Assembly (NCBI GenBank): GCA_031375105.1
Contig: JANMHJ010000076.1
Coordinates: 1 to 64,000 of the forward strand
From: JANMDU01 sp031375105
GTDB taxonomy: Bacteria; Pseudomonadota; Gammaproteobacteria; Burkholderiales; Burkholderiaceae_C
DNA length: 64,000 bases
Direction of reading: 5' to 3'
Position numbers and translations under genes: made by a program. The notes beneath the pieces are model-generated. The model was given only the letters and a program-made list of their open reading frames with translations. It ran no database searches and had not been told where the DNA came from. Shown here piece by piece: positions 28,101-34,009 of this stretch (position 1 is its first letter; each line of letters begins with the position of its first letter).

Positions 28101-31050
28101 GAGTGCCAACAGTAGCTTGACGATCACCGTGATAGGCAGCAACGACGGCCCCATAGCCGCAGGTGATGTGGCCAACGTCGGTGAAGACGCACAGACGGTG
28201 GCGTCAGGTAATGTGCTGACCAACGACAGCGATGTGGATGCAGGTTCGGTGTTGACGCTAGCCAACGCCGGTACTTACCAAGGTATTTACGGCAGTTTGG
28301 TTCTTGATGCCAACGGACAGTACACCTACACACTCGACAACAGCGCAGCCGTTCAAAGCCTACGAGCCGGCCAGCAAGTGGCTGATGTCTTCGCCCTCCA
28401 AACCACAGACGGTACAGCCACCCTGGCCAGCAGTTTGACACTCAACATCACGGGCAGCAACGATGCGCCGACGGTGCAAGCCGATGTCGCCACTGTGGCA
28501 GAGGATGGCATCGTCACCGCTGCTGGTAATGTGCTGAGCAATGACAGTGATGTGGATGCCGGTACGGTGCTGTCTGTAGCCAATGCTGGTACATATCAAG
28601 GCACATACGGTAGCCTCGTGCTCCAAGCCAACGGTCAATATGCGTACACCTTAAACAATGGTGCATCAGTGGTGCAAAGCCTAGCGGCTGGTCAGCAGGT
28701 CAGCGATGTCTTTGCGCTCGTCACCAGCGATGGCTTAGCGAACGCCAACAGCAGCTTGACGATAACGGTGACGGGCAGCAATGACGGCCCTGTCGCCACA
28801 GGTGATGTAGCTGCCGTGACAGAAGACAGCCAAACGGTGGCATCCGGCAATGTGTTGACAAATGACAGAGATGCCGATGCTGGAGCAGCCCTTTCTATTG
28901 CTAACGCCGGCACTTATCAGGGACAGTACGGCTCATTGGTGCTCAATGCCAATGGACAGTACGCCTATACCTTGAGCAATGCCAGCAACAACGTCCAGTC
29001 ACTGCGTGCTGGACAGCAAGTGACGGAGACCTTTGCGCTGATCACCAGCGATGGGTTGGCCAGTGCCAACAGCAGCCTGCTCATCACCATCAATGGCAGC
29101 AACGATGGCCCTGTTGCCTTGGCCGATGTCAACGCCGTGAGCGAAGACGCGCAAACCACTGCCACCGGTAATGTGTTGGCGAACGACCGCGATGCGGATG
29201 CGGGCACGGTGCTGACGGTAGCCAATGCAGGGACGTATCAAGGCACGTATGGCAGCTTGGTGCTCGGCAGCAATGGCCAATACACTTACACCTTGAACAA
29301 TGGCTCATCAGCAGTGCAAAGCTTGGCGACGGGTCAGCAGGTCAGCGATGTCTTTGCACTTGTGACCAGCGATGGTATCGCCACGGCCAACAGTAACCTG
29401 ACGCTCGCTATCACGGGAACCAATGACGCGCCCACCGTCAACCGTGCCATTGCCGATCAGAGCGCCCAAGCGGGTAACGCGTGGACACTTGACTTGCCCG
29501 ATGACAGCTTCCGCGACATTGACCAAGGTGACGTGCTGGGCTACACCGCCACTTTGAGCAATGGTCAGGCGTTGCCCAATTGGCTGACCTTCAATGCCAA
29601 TGGGTTGGTTTTCACGGGCACACCCCCCGCAAACGTCGCCGGGCAAAGCCTTGACCTCAGCGTGACCGCGACCGATCCCCATGGCACCACAGCCACCGAA
29701 CAGTTCATCCTACGCATTGAGGCAGGCGGTAGCTACCACGGACTGACCTTGATCGGCACGCGCGGCAATGATCGACTGGTTGGTACTGCCTGCAACGACA
29801 GCTTGGATGGCCGTCAAGGATCAGACACCATGATCGGTGGTGCAGGAGATGACGTGTATTACGTGGACACCTATTGCGACCGAGATGGTAAGGGCAATGA
29901 AGGCTTAGGCAATGGCGAAGACCCACCACCGCCGGGGCATGACGACAATTACAACGACGGCCCAGGAACCTCGCCTGGCAATCCAGGCCGTGGCAATGGG
30001 AATGGCAATAGTGGCGGTAATGGAAATGCAGGCGCTAACAGCAATTGCTGCCCATCCGACATCGTCACTGAATACCTCAACCAAGGCTATGACACCGTGA
30101 TCAGCAGTGTCAACTATGTACTGCCCCAGCATGTTGAGGCCTTGCAACTAGCTGGATGCGCTGAAGACGGTACAGGCAACAGTCTGGATAACTGGCTACG
30201 CGGCAACGCCTATGCTAATAGCTTAGATGGCAAGGACGGCAATGACCTGCTCAGTGGCGGTGACGGTAACGACTGCCTTGTTGGCGACAACGGCAACGAT
30301 GTGCTCGAAGGTGGCAACGGCAGTGATACCTTGGACGGCGGTTCCGGCAATGACGCCCTTTATGGCGGCAGCGGCAACGATACCCTACGCTCGGGCACTG
30401 GCGCAGGTCTGCTGGCGGGTGGCCGTGGCAACGACACACTGACAGCGGGCAGCGGTCATACCTTGGTGGCTTTCAACAAAGGCGATGGCTGCGATACGCT
30501 GAACCTACAAGCCAGCGCTCCGCTGACCTTGAGTCTCGGTGGCGGCATCAAGTACGAAGATATCAAGCTGCGTCGTAGCGGCTCTGACCTGTACTTTGAT
30601 TTCAACAGCAGCCGCAGTGACAGCGTTCGCATGGTGGGCTATTACAGCCTGACCAGTAGCCAGCGACCAGCAATCACCCTGCAATTCATGACCGAAGCAG
30701 CCGGGGTGTACAACAACAGCAGCACCGATGCTTTGCGTGACGATAAAGTCGAACTGTTTAACGCCAGCACACTTATCAATCGCTTCAACACCGAGTGGTC
30801 AGCCAGCCGCACTGTGCGCAGCACCAATGCTTGGAGCGTGATGAATCATCTACTAAATGCGCATCTGGGCGGCAGCGACACGGCGGCGCGGGGTGGCGAT
30901 CTGGCCTATGTGTTCGGCAACAACGGCTCGCTGGCCAGCATGGGGCAGACCACGGCAACCGCGATGCTGTCTGATAGCAGCTTTGCGGCCAGCAATCAGA
31001 CGCTGCAAGCCAACTGGCAGTCGGCAAGCGGGCCACGGATGGCTGGTTAA
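19171..31050 (+). CDS. Giant RTX/VCBS-repeat protein, 3959 aa, type I secretion substrate
   Basis: The ATG follows AAGGA. Domains in order: an unknown N-terminal domain (1-290); an RTX block of GGxGxDxLx nonapeptides (about 305-510); an EF-hand-like calcium region (595-715; DLDGNGL, DRSGNGKID, DSNGDGVLD); then alternating RTX blocks and haemolysin-type calcium-binding-related domains, with the mark FADGT, to about 2460. Two dystroglycan/cadherin-like domains (2470-2670), seven VCBS-type repeats of about 105 aa (2674-3420) and one more cadherin-like domain follow. Then come a Gly/Asn/Pro linker, final RTX repeats and a C-terminal export signal region. All seven Cys lie at 3541-3774, and a fourfold YGG run lies at 1984-1995. 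Calcium-folded surface adhesin or secreted matrix protein is likely. The locus-encoded radical SAM and glycosyltransferase may modify it. Confidence 0.93.
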   Translation: MPMPTAIEILSQYLYGQKTPPVGDDLRNDRFIRPKDTDGPPIVVNSEDYMRNGGGRFVGIGNFNFVRNFLQGSDYTNGRVNPGASSLAPGVYSTSDLLTTYGIADGNIGVSQYFLEPTAADFKDRAYVFGSTQFRINTDARFIVKADGTREIQNIGVIPVDDNFDFKSDSPPATVTNFFTETRIDPSGIGRRVPIEFRGPITKIPVVKQSDWIELDIANARYQEFVLQGQTAGLLIAIQKYTELMSELNRSGVIDYRDGSNRLVYFDGLDVNNDGSLMAGQALAKVSGSSLFPQLAPYEGVALIGGGGNDVLVGADKADYLRGGAGNDILDGGAGADTMEGGDDNDILSGGAGDDILKGGIGNDILEGRADKDTLKGGDGKDELYGDAGNDTLEGEDGNDKLYGGADKDILKGGKDNDELYGDAGNDTLDGDEGNDKLYGGADTDTLKGGAGDDELYGDAGSDILDGGADNDKLYGGGDSDKLEGGTGNDTLEGGAGADQLRGGSGFDTYKADSQDVINDSDGQGTVQLQALTLRGGKRKKNDPPKTYKGTSGEIYVLRGTTLVVNGGLTIQNFRNGNLGIKLEDEKEPPPRDPIILDLDGNGLTTVGLSNGVYFDHDGNSVLTKTGWVGSGDALLVWDRSGNGKIDNGAELFGDFTPLPNGALAPNGFAALAALDSNGDGVLDASDPAFANLKLWRDTDQNGQSGSGELISLVDAGVLSLNLTNTLKNEALANGNQLAREGTFTRANGTTSAMGEFRLAADTSDTQFAVQVEVSEPIKSLPSIVGTGHVRESLQAASLSSDFANVLAQFQGASSRTERRDMMDGLLTAWVDASDVSKSLEERAEGKYRVIYNGIGFTSRGSNIIPNPPIQSSMGSGIPTTEFEAPYLTESYRNLIRTWGDRIHVLEAFDGTYYFNLPGEVASSTESFFSARFNYQNTSIEIYVQPFQLNNLQTAYNQLRESMYANLVVQTSLKPYLDAVETIIDDNGLHYDTTRMSQLLDQQLVADPEGWLTDVLELNRYSGDFLALTNWADLANLDEAIQTLPQTPGITALLDEFRVRQFGAGNDKIATDQEEAILLLGSGDDEVSGSNGNDRMFGQEGNDRLTGGDGNDLLSGGAGNDVLSGQHGGDTYAFGRGDGQDTIIEDSWVQGETDRILFKSGINPNDLKLDRVRTVNGWQVSDDLKITIGNTGETITIKNHFNESNRHAVEEIFFADGTVWDAEEIKTRSLLGGAGNDNLRGFNQRDDMLIGGAGNDFLEGGSGSDGYHFGLGDGSDVINEASATGLDYVQLAPNVTPADVMVRWTLQGDMAVTLPDGSKITVLEQAQTWSDAIGIEELRFADGTVWDRAELASRALAVSDGNDTVVGGYLDDTLDGGLGNDRFQDIGGFDTYQFGVGDGQDVIADGQGRIQFKEGIDQNGVTFSLDGNDLIATIDSSGDAVRIQNWLGGWPIIERFDFDNGAQLSGGDVRALLGVSQDNEILYGSPGSDNLTGTAKNSMLFGREGDDTLDGGAGRDELYGQEGNNTYRMQSGSGLDHAYASNLSVASDTVAFAAGIRPQDITVQLGDSSWSGQAGDIGYYNIVVGFGGNDALMLRSDGSTDLGQTALQRFTFSDGTELTLADIVARADSGRIGWQERYSYNSTTITGSQADDTIRDYTGQSVIVHARGNNDDVVVTAGNDVVSAGAGDDRVSSGAGDDLLSGEAGNDNLDAGEGNDVAVFNHGDGHDILSMGSGLDTLSFGATVLPSMLTAALNRDGQVVLSVNAGVGGSITLGGTTLDDIPGDVERIQFVNADGQTQIFDFAAWLKANKALLVSATTDNPVAFGGMGFEITGRALPTGGLEAVAYAQSGNLFGSSYLANNMATSGDDVLYGTPNMDSLDAGAGNDIVLGLSGDDAILGNEGDDLINGGDGDDVLNGQAGNDIIYGGWGADLLTGGTGSDELHGEWGGDTYTFELGHGEVMIDDDHRVINWSWQGGESGFDGSYGGYGGYGGYGGSGLLVDDAQNILSFGVGIKPEDLIYSERNGDLVIEFINQPGDRVILRGFEANRETQTRSVDVIRFADGTEIEASSILPTGNTVIAGNAGEYLEGTAASDTLIGGDGDDGLNGQGGADRLVGGVGSDTYYLYKPWGAVATETLIAETWREQDINRIELTGEFDADELYLEFDGRDLLLHLSEAGDVIRFAGFDPRMPGMQAPVSEINLPWAGVNLSFDDLLARGVLYGGQTNDIYEINLGDGVVNIVDVATPDAGNVIRFGPGIEAAALHNNLRFEPDGTGGHVLLIPYGAAGDVVRMSGFDPQDVLGNHAVDRYEFADGTAVDYATLVSWTFVVEGDNAGNLLAGTNVADRLYGYAGDDVLSAGDGEDVLTAGRGNDVMRGGIQRDAYVVNLGDGEDLIEDGLDAGIGNALTFGQGITRDDVQVQVDGDDLLIRYGTQGDVVRVTNYAPDGVDGGTVIDTLEFADGTAITLREFMNRAPDLTNPLDDQVTLEDATFSLVLPDDLFTDADGDNILTRVSVSGYTTRPDWLQYDAATRTLFGIPDNDDVGEFDVTVQGMDALGAESLHSFHVTVQNTNDAPEVGALLSDQSTLEDIGFNYTLPVGAFRDVDLGDALTYSASLENGGSLPSWLTFDPHSGSFSGTPINADVGQLRVTVTATDLAGATASQVFAVNIINTNDAPDAINDIASISEDATAAATGNVLDNDQDADAGDTLTVSNPGQYQGLYGVLTLAADGGYTYVLNNASVQSLGLGTNVQDQFDYQMSDGQGGTDGATLTVTIQGQNDLPLVQADSANATEDQGVAVSGNVLTNDSDIDQGDNLSVTQAGRYVGRYGVLTVQTDGAYQYELNSDASVQSLGRNSHVADSFEISITDGTATVTNALTINLTGSNDGPAAQADASTVSEDGQITASGNVLTNDSDIDAGDVLSVANAGVYQGQYGSLALAANGSYTYTLNNDSPDVQGLAANQQVRDVFALVTSDGVASANSSLTITVIGSNDGPIAAGDVANVGEDAQTVASGNVLTNDSDVDAGSVLTLANAGTYQGIYGSLVLDANGQYTYTLDNSAAVQSLRAGQQVADVFALQTTDGTATLASSLTLNITGSNDAPTVQADVATVAEDGIVTAAGNVLSNDSDVDAGTVLSVANAGTYQGTYGSLVLQANGQYAYTLNNGASVVQSLAAGQQVSDVFALVTSDGLANANSSLTITVTGSNDGPVATGDVAAVTEDSQTVASGNVLTNDRDADAGAALSIANAGTYQGQYGSLVLNANGQYAYTLSNASNNVQSLRAGQQVTETFALITSDGLASANSSLLITINGSNDGPVALADVNAVSEDAQTTATGNVLANDRDADAGTVLTVANAGTYQGTYGSLVLGSNGQYTYTLNNGSSAVQSLATGQQVSDVFALVTSDGIATANSNLTLAITGTNDAPTVNRAIADQSAQAGNAWTLDLPDDSFRDIDQGDVLGYTATLSNGQALPNWLTFNANGLVFTGTPPANVAGQSLDLSVTATDPHGTTATEQFILRIEAGGSYHGLTLIGTRGNDRLVGTACNDSLDGRQGSDTMIGGAGDDVYYVDTYCDRDGKGNEGLGNGEDPPPPGHDDNYNDGPGTSPGNPGRGNGNGNSGGNGNAGANSNCCPSDIVTEYLNQGYDTVISSVNYVLPQHVEALQLAGCAEDGTGNSLDNWLRGNAYANSLDGKDGNDLLSGGDGNDCLVGDNGNDVLEGGNGSDTLDGGSGNDALYGGSGNDTLRSGTGAGLLAGGRGNDTLTAGSGHTLVAFNKGDGCDTLNLQASAPLTLSLGGGIKYEDIKLRRSGSDLYFDFNSSRSDSVRMVGYYSLTSSQRPAITLQFMTEAAGVYNNSSTDALRDDKVELFNASTLINRFNTEWSASRTVRSTNAWSVMNHLLNAHLGGSDTAARGGDLAYVFGNNGSLASMGQTTATAMLSDSSFAASNQTLQANWQSASGPRMAG
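20089..20700 (+). repeat. RTX nonapeptide block with 36-aa higher-order period
   Basis: About 23 tandem nonapeptides of the GGxGxDxLx type. Inside the block a unit of four nonapeptides (36 aa, 108 bp) recurs about three times, recognisable by DELYGDAGND followed by NDKLYGGAD. This implies recent tandem duplication and possible length variation. In the folded protein these repeats form a calcium-binding parallel beta-roll. Confidence 0.85.
25120..25155 (+). repeat. YGG x4 tandem tripeptide run in RTX protein
   Basis: Four consecutive Tyr-Gly-Gly codon triplets (residues 1984-1995) in an otherwise acidic loop between a haemolysin-type repeat and its related domain. The codons vary (TAC/TAT, GGC/GGT), so it is not a simple DNA slippage run. 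It is a surface-exposed, flexible and chemically distinctive segment. Confidence 0.8.
27190..29430 (+). repeat. Seven tandem VCBS-type repeats
   Basis: Seven repeats of about 310-315 bp, each encoding the pattern (V/I)xEDxxxxAxGNVLxNDxDxDAGxxL, then YQGxYGSLxLxxNGxYxYTL, then VxDxFxxxxSDG, ending in SND. Repeats 3-7 are much more alike than 1-2, which suggests recent homogenisation. Such domains are common in long bacterial surface proteins. Confidence 0.85.
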
Positions 31051-31082
31051 GTAAAGCCGATTCAGTCAGCGAGCCATTCACA

Positions 31083-31119
31083 CCATCCCAAGATCACGAA
31101 GCTGTTGATCTTGGGATGG
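31083..31119 (+). promoter_or_regulatory. Strong intergenic hairpin after the RTX gene
   Basis: Perfect 13-bp stem CCATCCCAAGATC / GATCTTGGGATGG with an 11-base loop, 33 bases after the RTX stop. No T-run follows, so it is not a classic terminator. It may stabilise the 3' end of the long RTX message or lower readthrough, so that the modification genes are made in smaller amounts. Confidence 0.6.
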
Positions 31120-31156
31120 GTTCAATGGTCAAATTGCTCTGCGTAAGCATTGATCC

Positions 31157-31915
31157 ATGTACTACCAACTCGAAGTCACGACACGCTGTAATTTCGATTG
31201 CTATTACTGCGCTGGTCGCAGCATGCCACAGCGCGACATGTCTTGGGCGACCTTTGAAAGCATTGTTGACTGTATCACCACGTCTGGGGTGACGGTTTCT
31301 TTGCAAGGAGAAGGAGAGCCCAGTCTTCACCCCCAATTCTTTGAGATGGCGCAGTATTTGCTCAAACGCAAACTCAAACCGTACACAATTCTCAATGGAA
31401 GCCGCATGGATATTGAGCAGTTGGATGCTTGGTTTCCCAGTTTCGGAATTTCTGTGGACACTTTGGATGACACGTTGGCGCGCCAAATAGGGCGGCACAA
31501 TCTGGCCAAGGTACGCCAGCATATCGATAATGTTCTCGCCATCATTGATCCCCGCAGGATTACGATCATGACTGTTGACATGGGGCAACCGCTTAATGTG
31601 TTACGTGAATGGGTGAGGGCCAAGAAGTTCGGCAGGCACATCATCCAGCCTCTTTCTCCAAAGGCCGACTATGCCAAGCGCTACTCGGTGCCTATCGTAT
31701 GGACGAATGCTTCACCACCCCATCCCAAGACATGCCAATTTCTGGAAAAGAAGCTGGCACGCTTTTATACATGGGACGGCATTGAACTGCCCTGTGTATT
31801 CATCAAAGATACCAATGACTTCACTACGATGGATCAATTGCGTGCGTCATTGATACGGGGCGAGCACAAAAGTTGTTGTCATGGTTGCCAGCACCTCCGA
31901 GCAATCTCGCCATGA
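31157..31915 (+). CDS. Radical SAM enzyme of the RTX locus
   Basis: A 252-aa protein. The N-terminal motif TTRCNFDCYYCAG gives the canonical CxxxCxxC that binds the [4Fe-4S] cluster for S-adenosylmethionine cleavage. SLQGEGEPSLHP fits the following GEP-type strand, and LDAWFPSFGISVDTLDD the later barrel. The C-terminal part holds additional Cys (KTCQFLEKK, LPCVFIKD, SCCHGC), resembling a short SPASM/twitch domain with an auxiliary cluster, which is typical of peptide-modifying maturases. The protein is short for this group. It is placed directly behind the RTX gene and overlaps the glycosyltransferase by ATGA. The probable role is modification of the RTX protein; sugar or cofactor chemistry is an alternative. 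Confidence 0.85.
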   Translation: MYYQLEVTTRCNFDCYYCAGRSMPQRDMSWATFESIVDCITTSGVTVSLQGEGEPSLHPQFFEMAQYLLKRKLKPYTILNGSRMDIEQLDAWFPSFGISVDTLDDTLARQIGRHNLAKVRQHIDNVLAIIDPRRITIMTVDMGQPLNVLREWVRAKKFGRHIIQPLSPKADYAKRYSVPIVWTNASPPHPKTCQFLEKKLARFYTWDGIELPCVFIKDTNDFTTMDQLRASLIRGEHKSCCHGCQHLRAISP

Positions 31916-33129
31916 AGCGCATTGCCGTCAAGCCCTGCATCCTGTTTACTTGGGAAATCGGCAATGGCCTAGGGCATGTCTTGCCCCTGATTCCGATTGC
32001 CCGTCATCTCAAGGCAGCAGGTTATCGGATCGTTTTTGCGTTGCGTGATGTGCGCCATGCTGCTCATCTTCTACAGGCAGAAGGCTTTGAGGTCTTGCAG
32101 GCTCCTTATCACCCAGACCGCCAAATCGCACGTCATGAAGTCCAGCCTGATTCGCAAGCCGATATCTTGGCCTTGTTTGGCTTTACCAACGAAGTCGTGT
32201 TGCGCAACATGGCCATTGCTTGGCAGATGCTGATTCAGCGCGTCCAACCCGCTGTCCTCGTCGCTTCTTACGCGCCACTGTCTTTGCTATGCGCGCGTGC
32301 GCAAGGCATCCGTACCGCCATCATGGCCATGCCCTTTGAATTGCCGCCCGACAGCCATCCACTGCCCTCCATCCGCACCGGCAAAGCGCGCTCTGAAGAG
32401 GGGCAAGACGAGGCTGTGTTGGCAACCGTCAAACAAGTCTTCCCCGAACAACACTATTACTCTGTTGCCAGTCTCTTTGCCGCTGACAAGCGCTGGATCA
32501 TGAGTTTCCCAGAACTGGATTTCCTGTATCCACGGCAGCATGTGCAGTACTGCGGTAGCTTGTCTCCAACGGATCAGGGTATGTCCGTTACAGTTGACAA
32601 ACCCACCGAACAAAAACTCATCTTGGCCTATCTCAAGACCGAGCTGCCCAAGCTGCAAGAGATACAACTCGCTGCGCTAGGCTCTCCGCATCGCTGGATC
32701 ATTTACCTGCGTGGAGCCGATACACAATTGCGTCAGGCATGGCATGCGCCCCACATCACGATTCATGATCAGCCGCTCAAACTGCAAGATGTGCTGCCTC
32801 ATGTTGATCTGGTGCTCAGCCATGCCGGCCAAGGCATGACATCGGCCAGTTTGCTCGCTGGCAAACCTTTGGTTATGACCAGTGACCATCTGGAATCTGT
32901 TCTTAATACCCGCTGCGTCCAGCGCATAGGCGCGGGCTTGGCCAGTGCGCTCAAAGCCGATACCGTATCTGTCGCGATTGACCGCGTTCTGACGGATGAG
33001 CGATATAGCCAACAGGCTCAGAAGTTTGCCCACAAGTACAAGGATTACTCGGCTGAGAAGGTGAGTCAGCTCATGGCGCGGGATGTGCACGCACTGGTGA
33101 TGTCATCCAAGAAAGAAGTGGTGGCATGA
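31912..33129 (+). CDS. GT-B (GT1-like) glycosyltransferase
   Basis: A protein of about 405 aa, with the start at the ATG overlapping the radical SAM stop. The N-terminal half starts FTWEIGNGLGHVLPLIPIARHL, the acceptor-domain signature with the Gly-His loop seen in UDP-glycosyltransferases. The C-terminal half has VDLVLSHAGQGMTSASLLAGKPLV, which matches the nucleotide-sugar-binding motif (HxGxGT...G.P). There is no signal peptide, so it acts in the cytoplasm. The overlap with the genes on both sides indicates a tight operon. It probably transfers a sugar to the RTX protein or to a small molecule linked to it; the acceptor is unknown. Confidence 0.85.
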   Translation: MKRIAVKPCILFTWEIGNGLGHVLPLIPIARHLKAAGYRIVFALRDVRHAAHLLQAEGFEVLQAPYHPDRQIARHEVQPDSQADILALFGFTNEVVLRNMAIAWQMLIQRVQPAVLVASYAPLSLLCARAQGIRTAIMAMPFELPPDSHPLPSIRTGKARSEEGQDEAVLATVKQVFPEQHYYSVASLFAADKRWIMSFPELDFLYPRQHVQYCGSLSPTDQGMSVTVDKPTEQKLILAYLKTELPKLQEIQLAALGSPHRWIIYLRGADTQLRQAWHAPHITIHDQPLKLQDVLPHVDLVLSHAGQGMTSASLLAGKPLVMTSDHLESVLNTRCVQRIGAGLASALKADTVSVAIDRVLTDERYSQQAQKFAHKYKDYSAEKVSQLMARDVHALVMSSKKEVVA

Positions 33130-33983
33130 GTCAAGTGACGTTGTGCTTCTCAAACGGCTTGGAGTTACGCTACCGTCTCCATGACAGCCAGACGACCAGT
33201 CTTTGGATGAGCATGCTCAAGAAGCTATCGCCTACTTGGCTCTTGCGCGACGACATTAACCATCGGCACGGCTTTGCCGATGCAGCGGATATCCACTCCA
33301 AAGTGGATCGATTGCGGCAAGCTGTTTGTGCCTTGAAGTTGCCACCACCACGGTTGTCTGCGACCACTTGGCAGCAAGAGCTGAATCAGTTGCATGTGCA
33401 TTTTCCGGGATTTTTTGAGAAACGTCGGTCAGCCACCGAGTTTGAAAATGCCCATCAGATGAACTTATTGATTCATTGGCTGGAGTACGAACTCATGGAT
33501 CACTATGGCTTGAAACACCAGCAGTTGTTCAACCTAGACTTCAATCATCGACCGCAAGCCTACAGGCTCAAGCAGTTTTTTCCACAAAATGAGCTTTCCC
33601 AATTTAGTGTGCAACTGCCGTTTGGAAGTTTGCATTTGCACTACATCTACATCGGGCGACATTTTCTGGAGATGTTCGACGCACGTGACACGATCAGCCC
33701 CTCATCGCATTTTAAGGCGCAGCATGAATTCAATGCCACTTGTGGGCTGGTATTTTCTGAGACTCAAAACGTTGACGAAATCCATCTGGATAAGATGCGA
33801 CGATACTATGAAGCGCGCGGTGGCCTGGCCTTTTGGGGATACGAGTTTGACTCGCCGTATTTAGCCAAGGGGTTCTTCCAACTGGGTCAACTGGTTGACA
33901 TGGATCGCTATCAAGATCAAGCGCAGAGACAAATGCTACGAGAACAGCTGGCCCGCGCCCATGTTGTCGGCTGGCACTCCTAG
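33126..33983 (+). CDS. Unknown protein, 285 aa, in the RTX modification operon
   Basis: Not recognised. It is rich in His and aromatic residues, with conserved-looking patches HRHGFADAADIHSKVDRLR, HVHFPGFFEKR, HQMNLLIHWLEYEL and LHYIYIGRHFLEMFD. There is no signal peptide or membrane segment. It starts at ATGA overlapping the glycosyltransferase stop and ends 26 bases before the HlyD-type gene. The many His, Asp and Glu residues would fit a metal-dependent enzyme or a partner of the radical SAM protein. It is a marker for finding related loci. Confidence 0.7.
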   Translation: MSQVTLCFSNGLELRYRLHDSQTTSLWMSMLKKLSPTWLLRDDINHRHGFADAADIHSKVDRLRQAVCALKLPPPRLSATTWQQELNQLHVHFPGFFEKRRSATEFENAHQMNLLIHWLEYELMDHYGLKHQQLFNLDFNHRPQAYRLKQFFPQNELSQFSVQLPFGSLHLHYIYIGRHFLEMFDARDTISPSSHFKAQHEFNATCGLVFSETQNVDEIHLDKMRRYYEARGGLAFWGYEFDSPYLAKGFFQLGQLVDMDRYQDQAQRQMLREQLARAHVVGWHS

Positions 33984-34009
33984 CACTTGCAAGACATCAG
34001 GATATTCAA

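Noticed and set aside
19171..31050. LapA-type surface retention with LapG cleavage
   Set aside because: No LapG-type di-Ala cleavage region was recognised in the N-terminus and no lapD/lapG genes are in the window.
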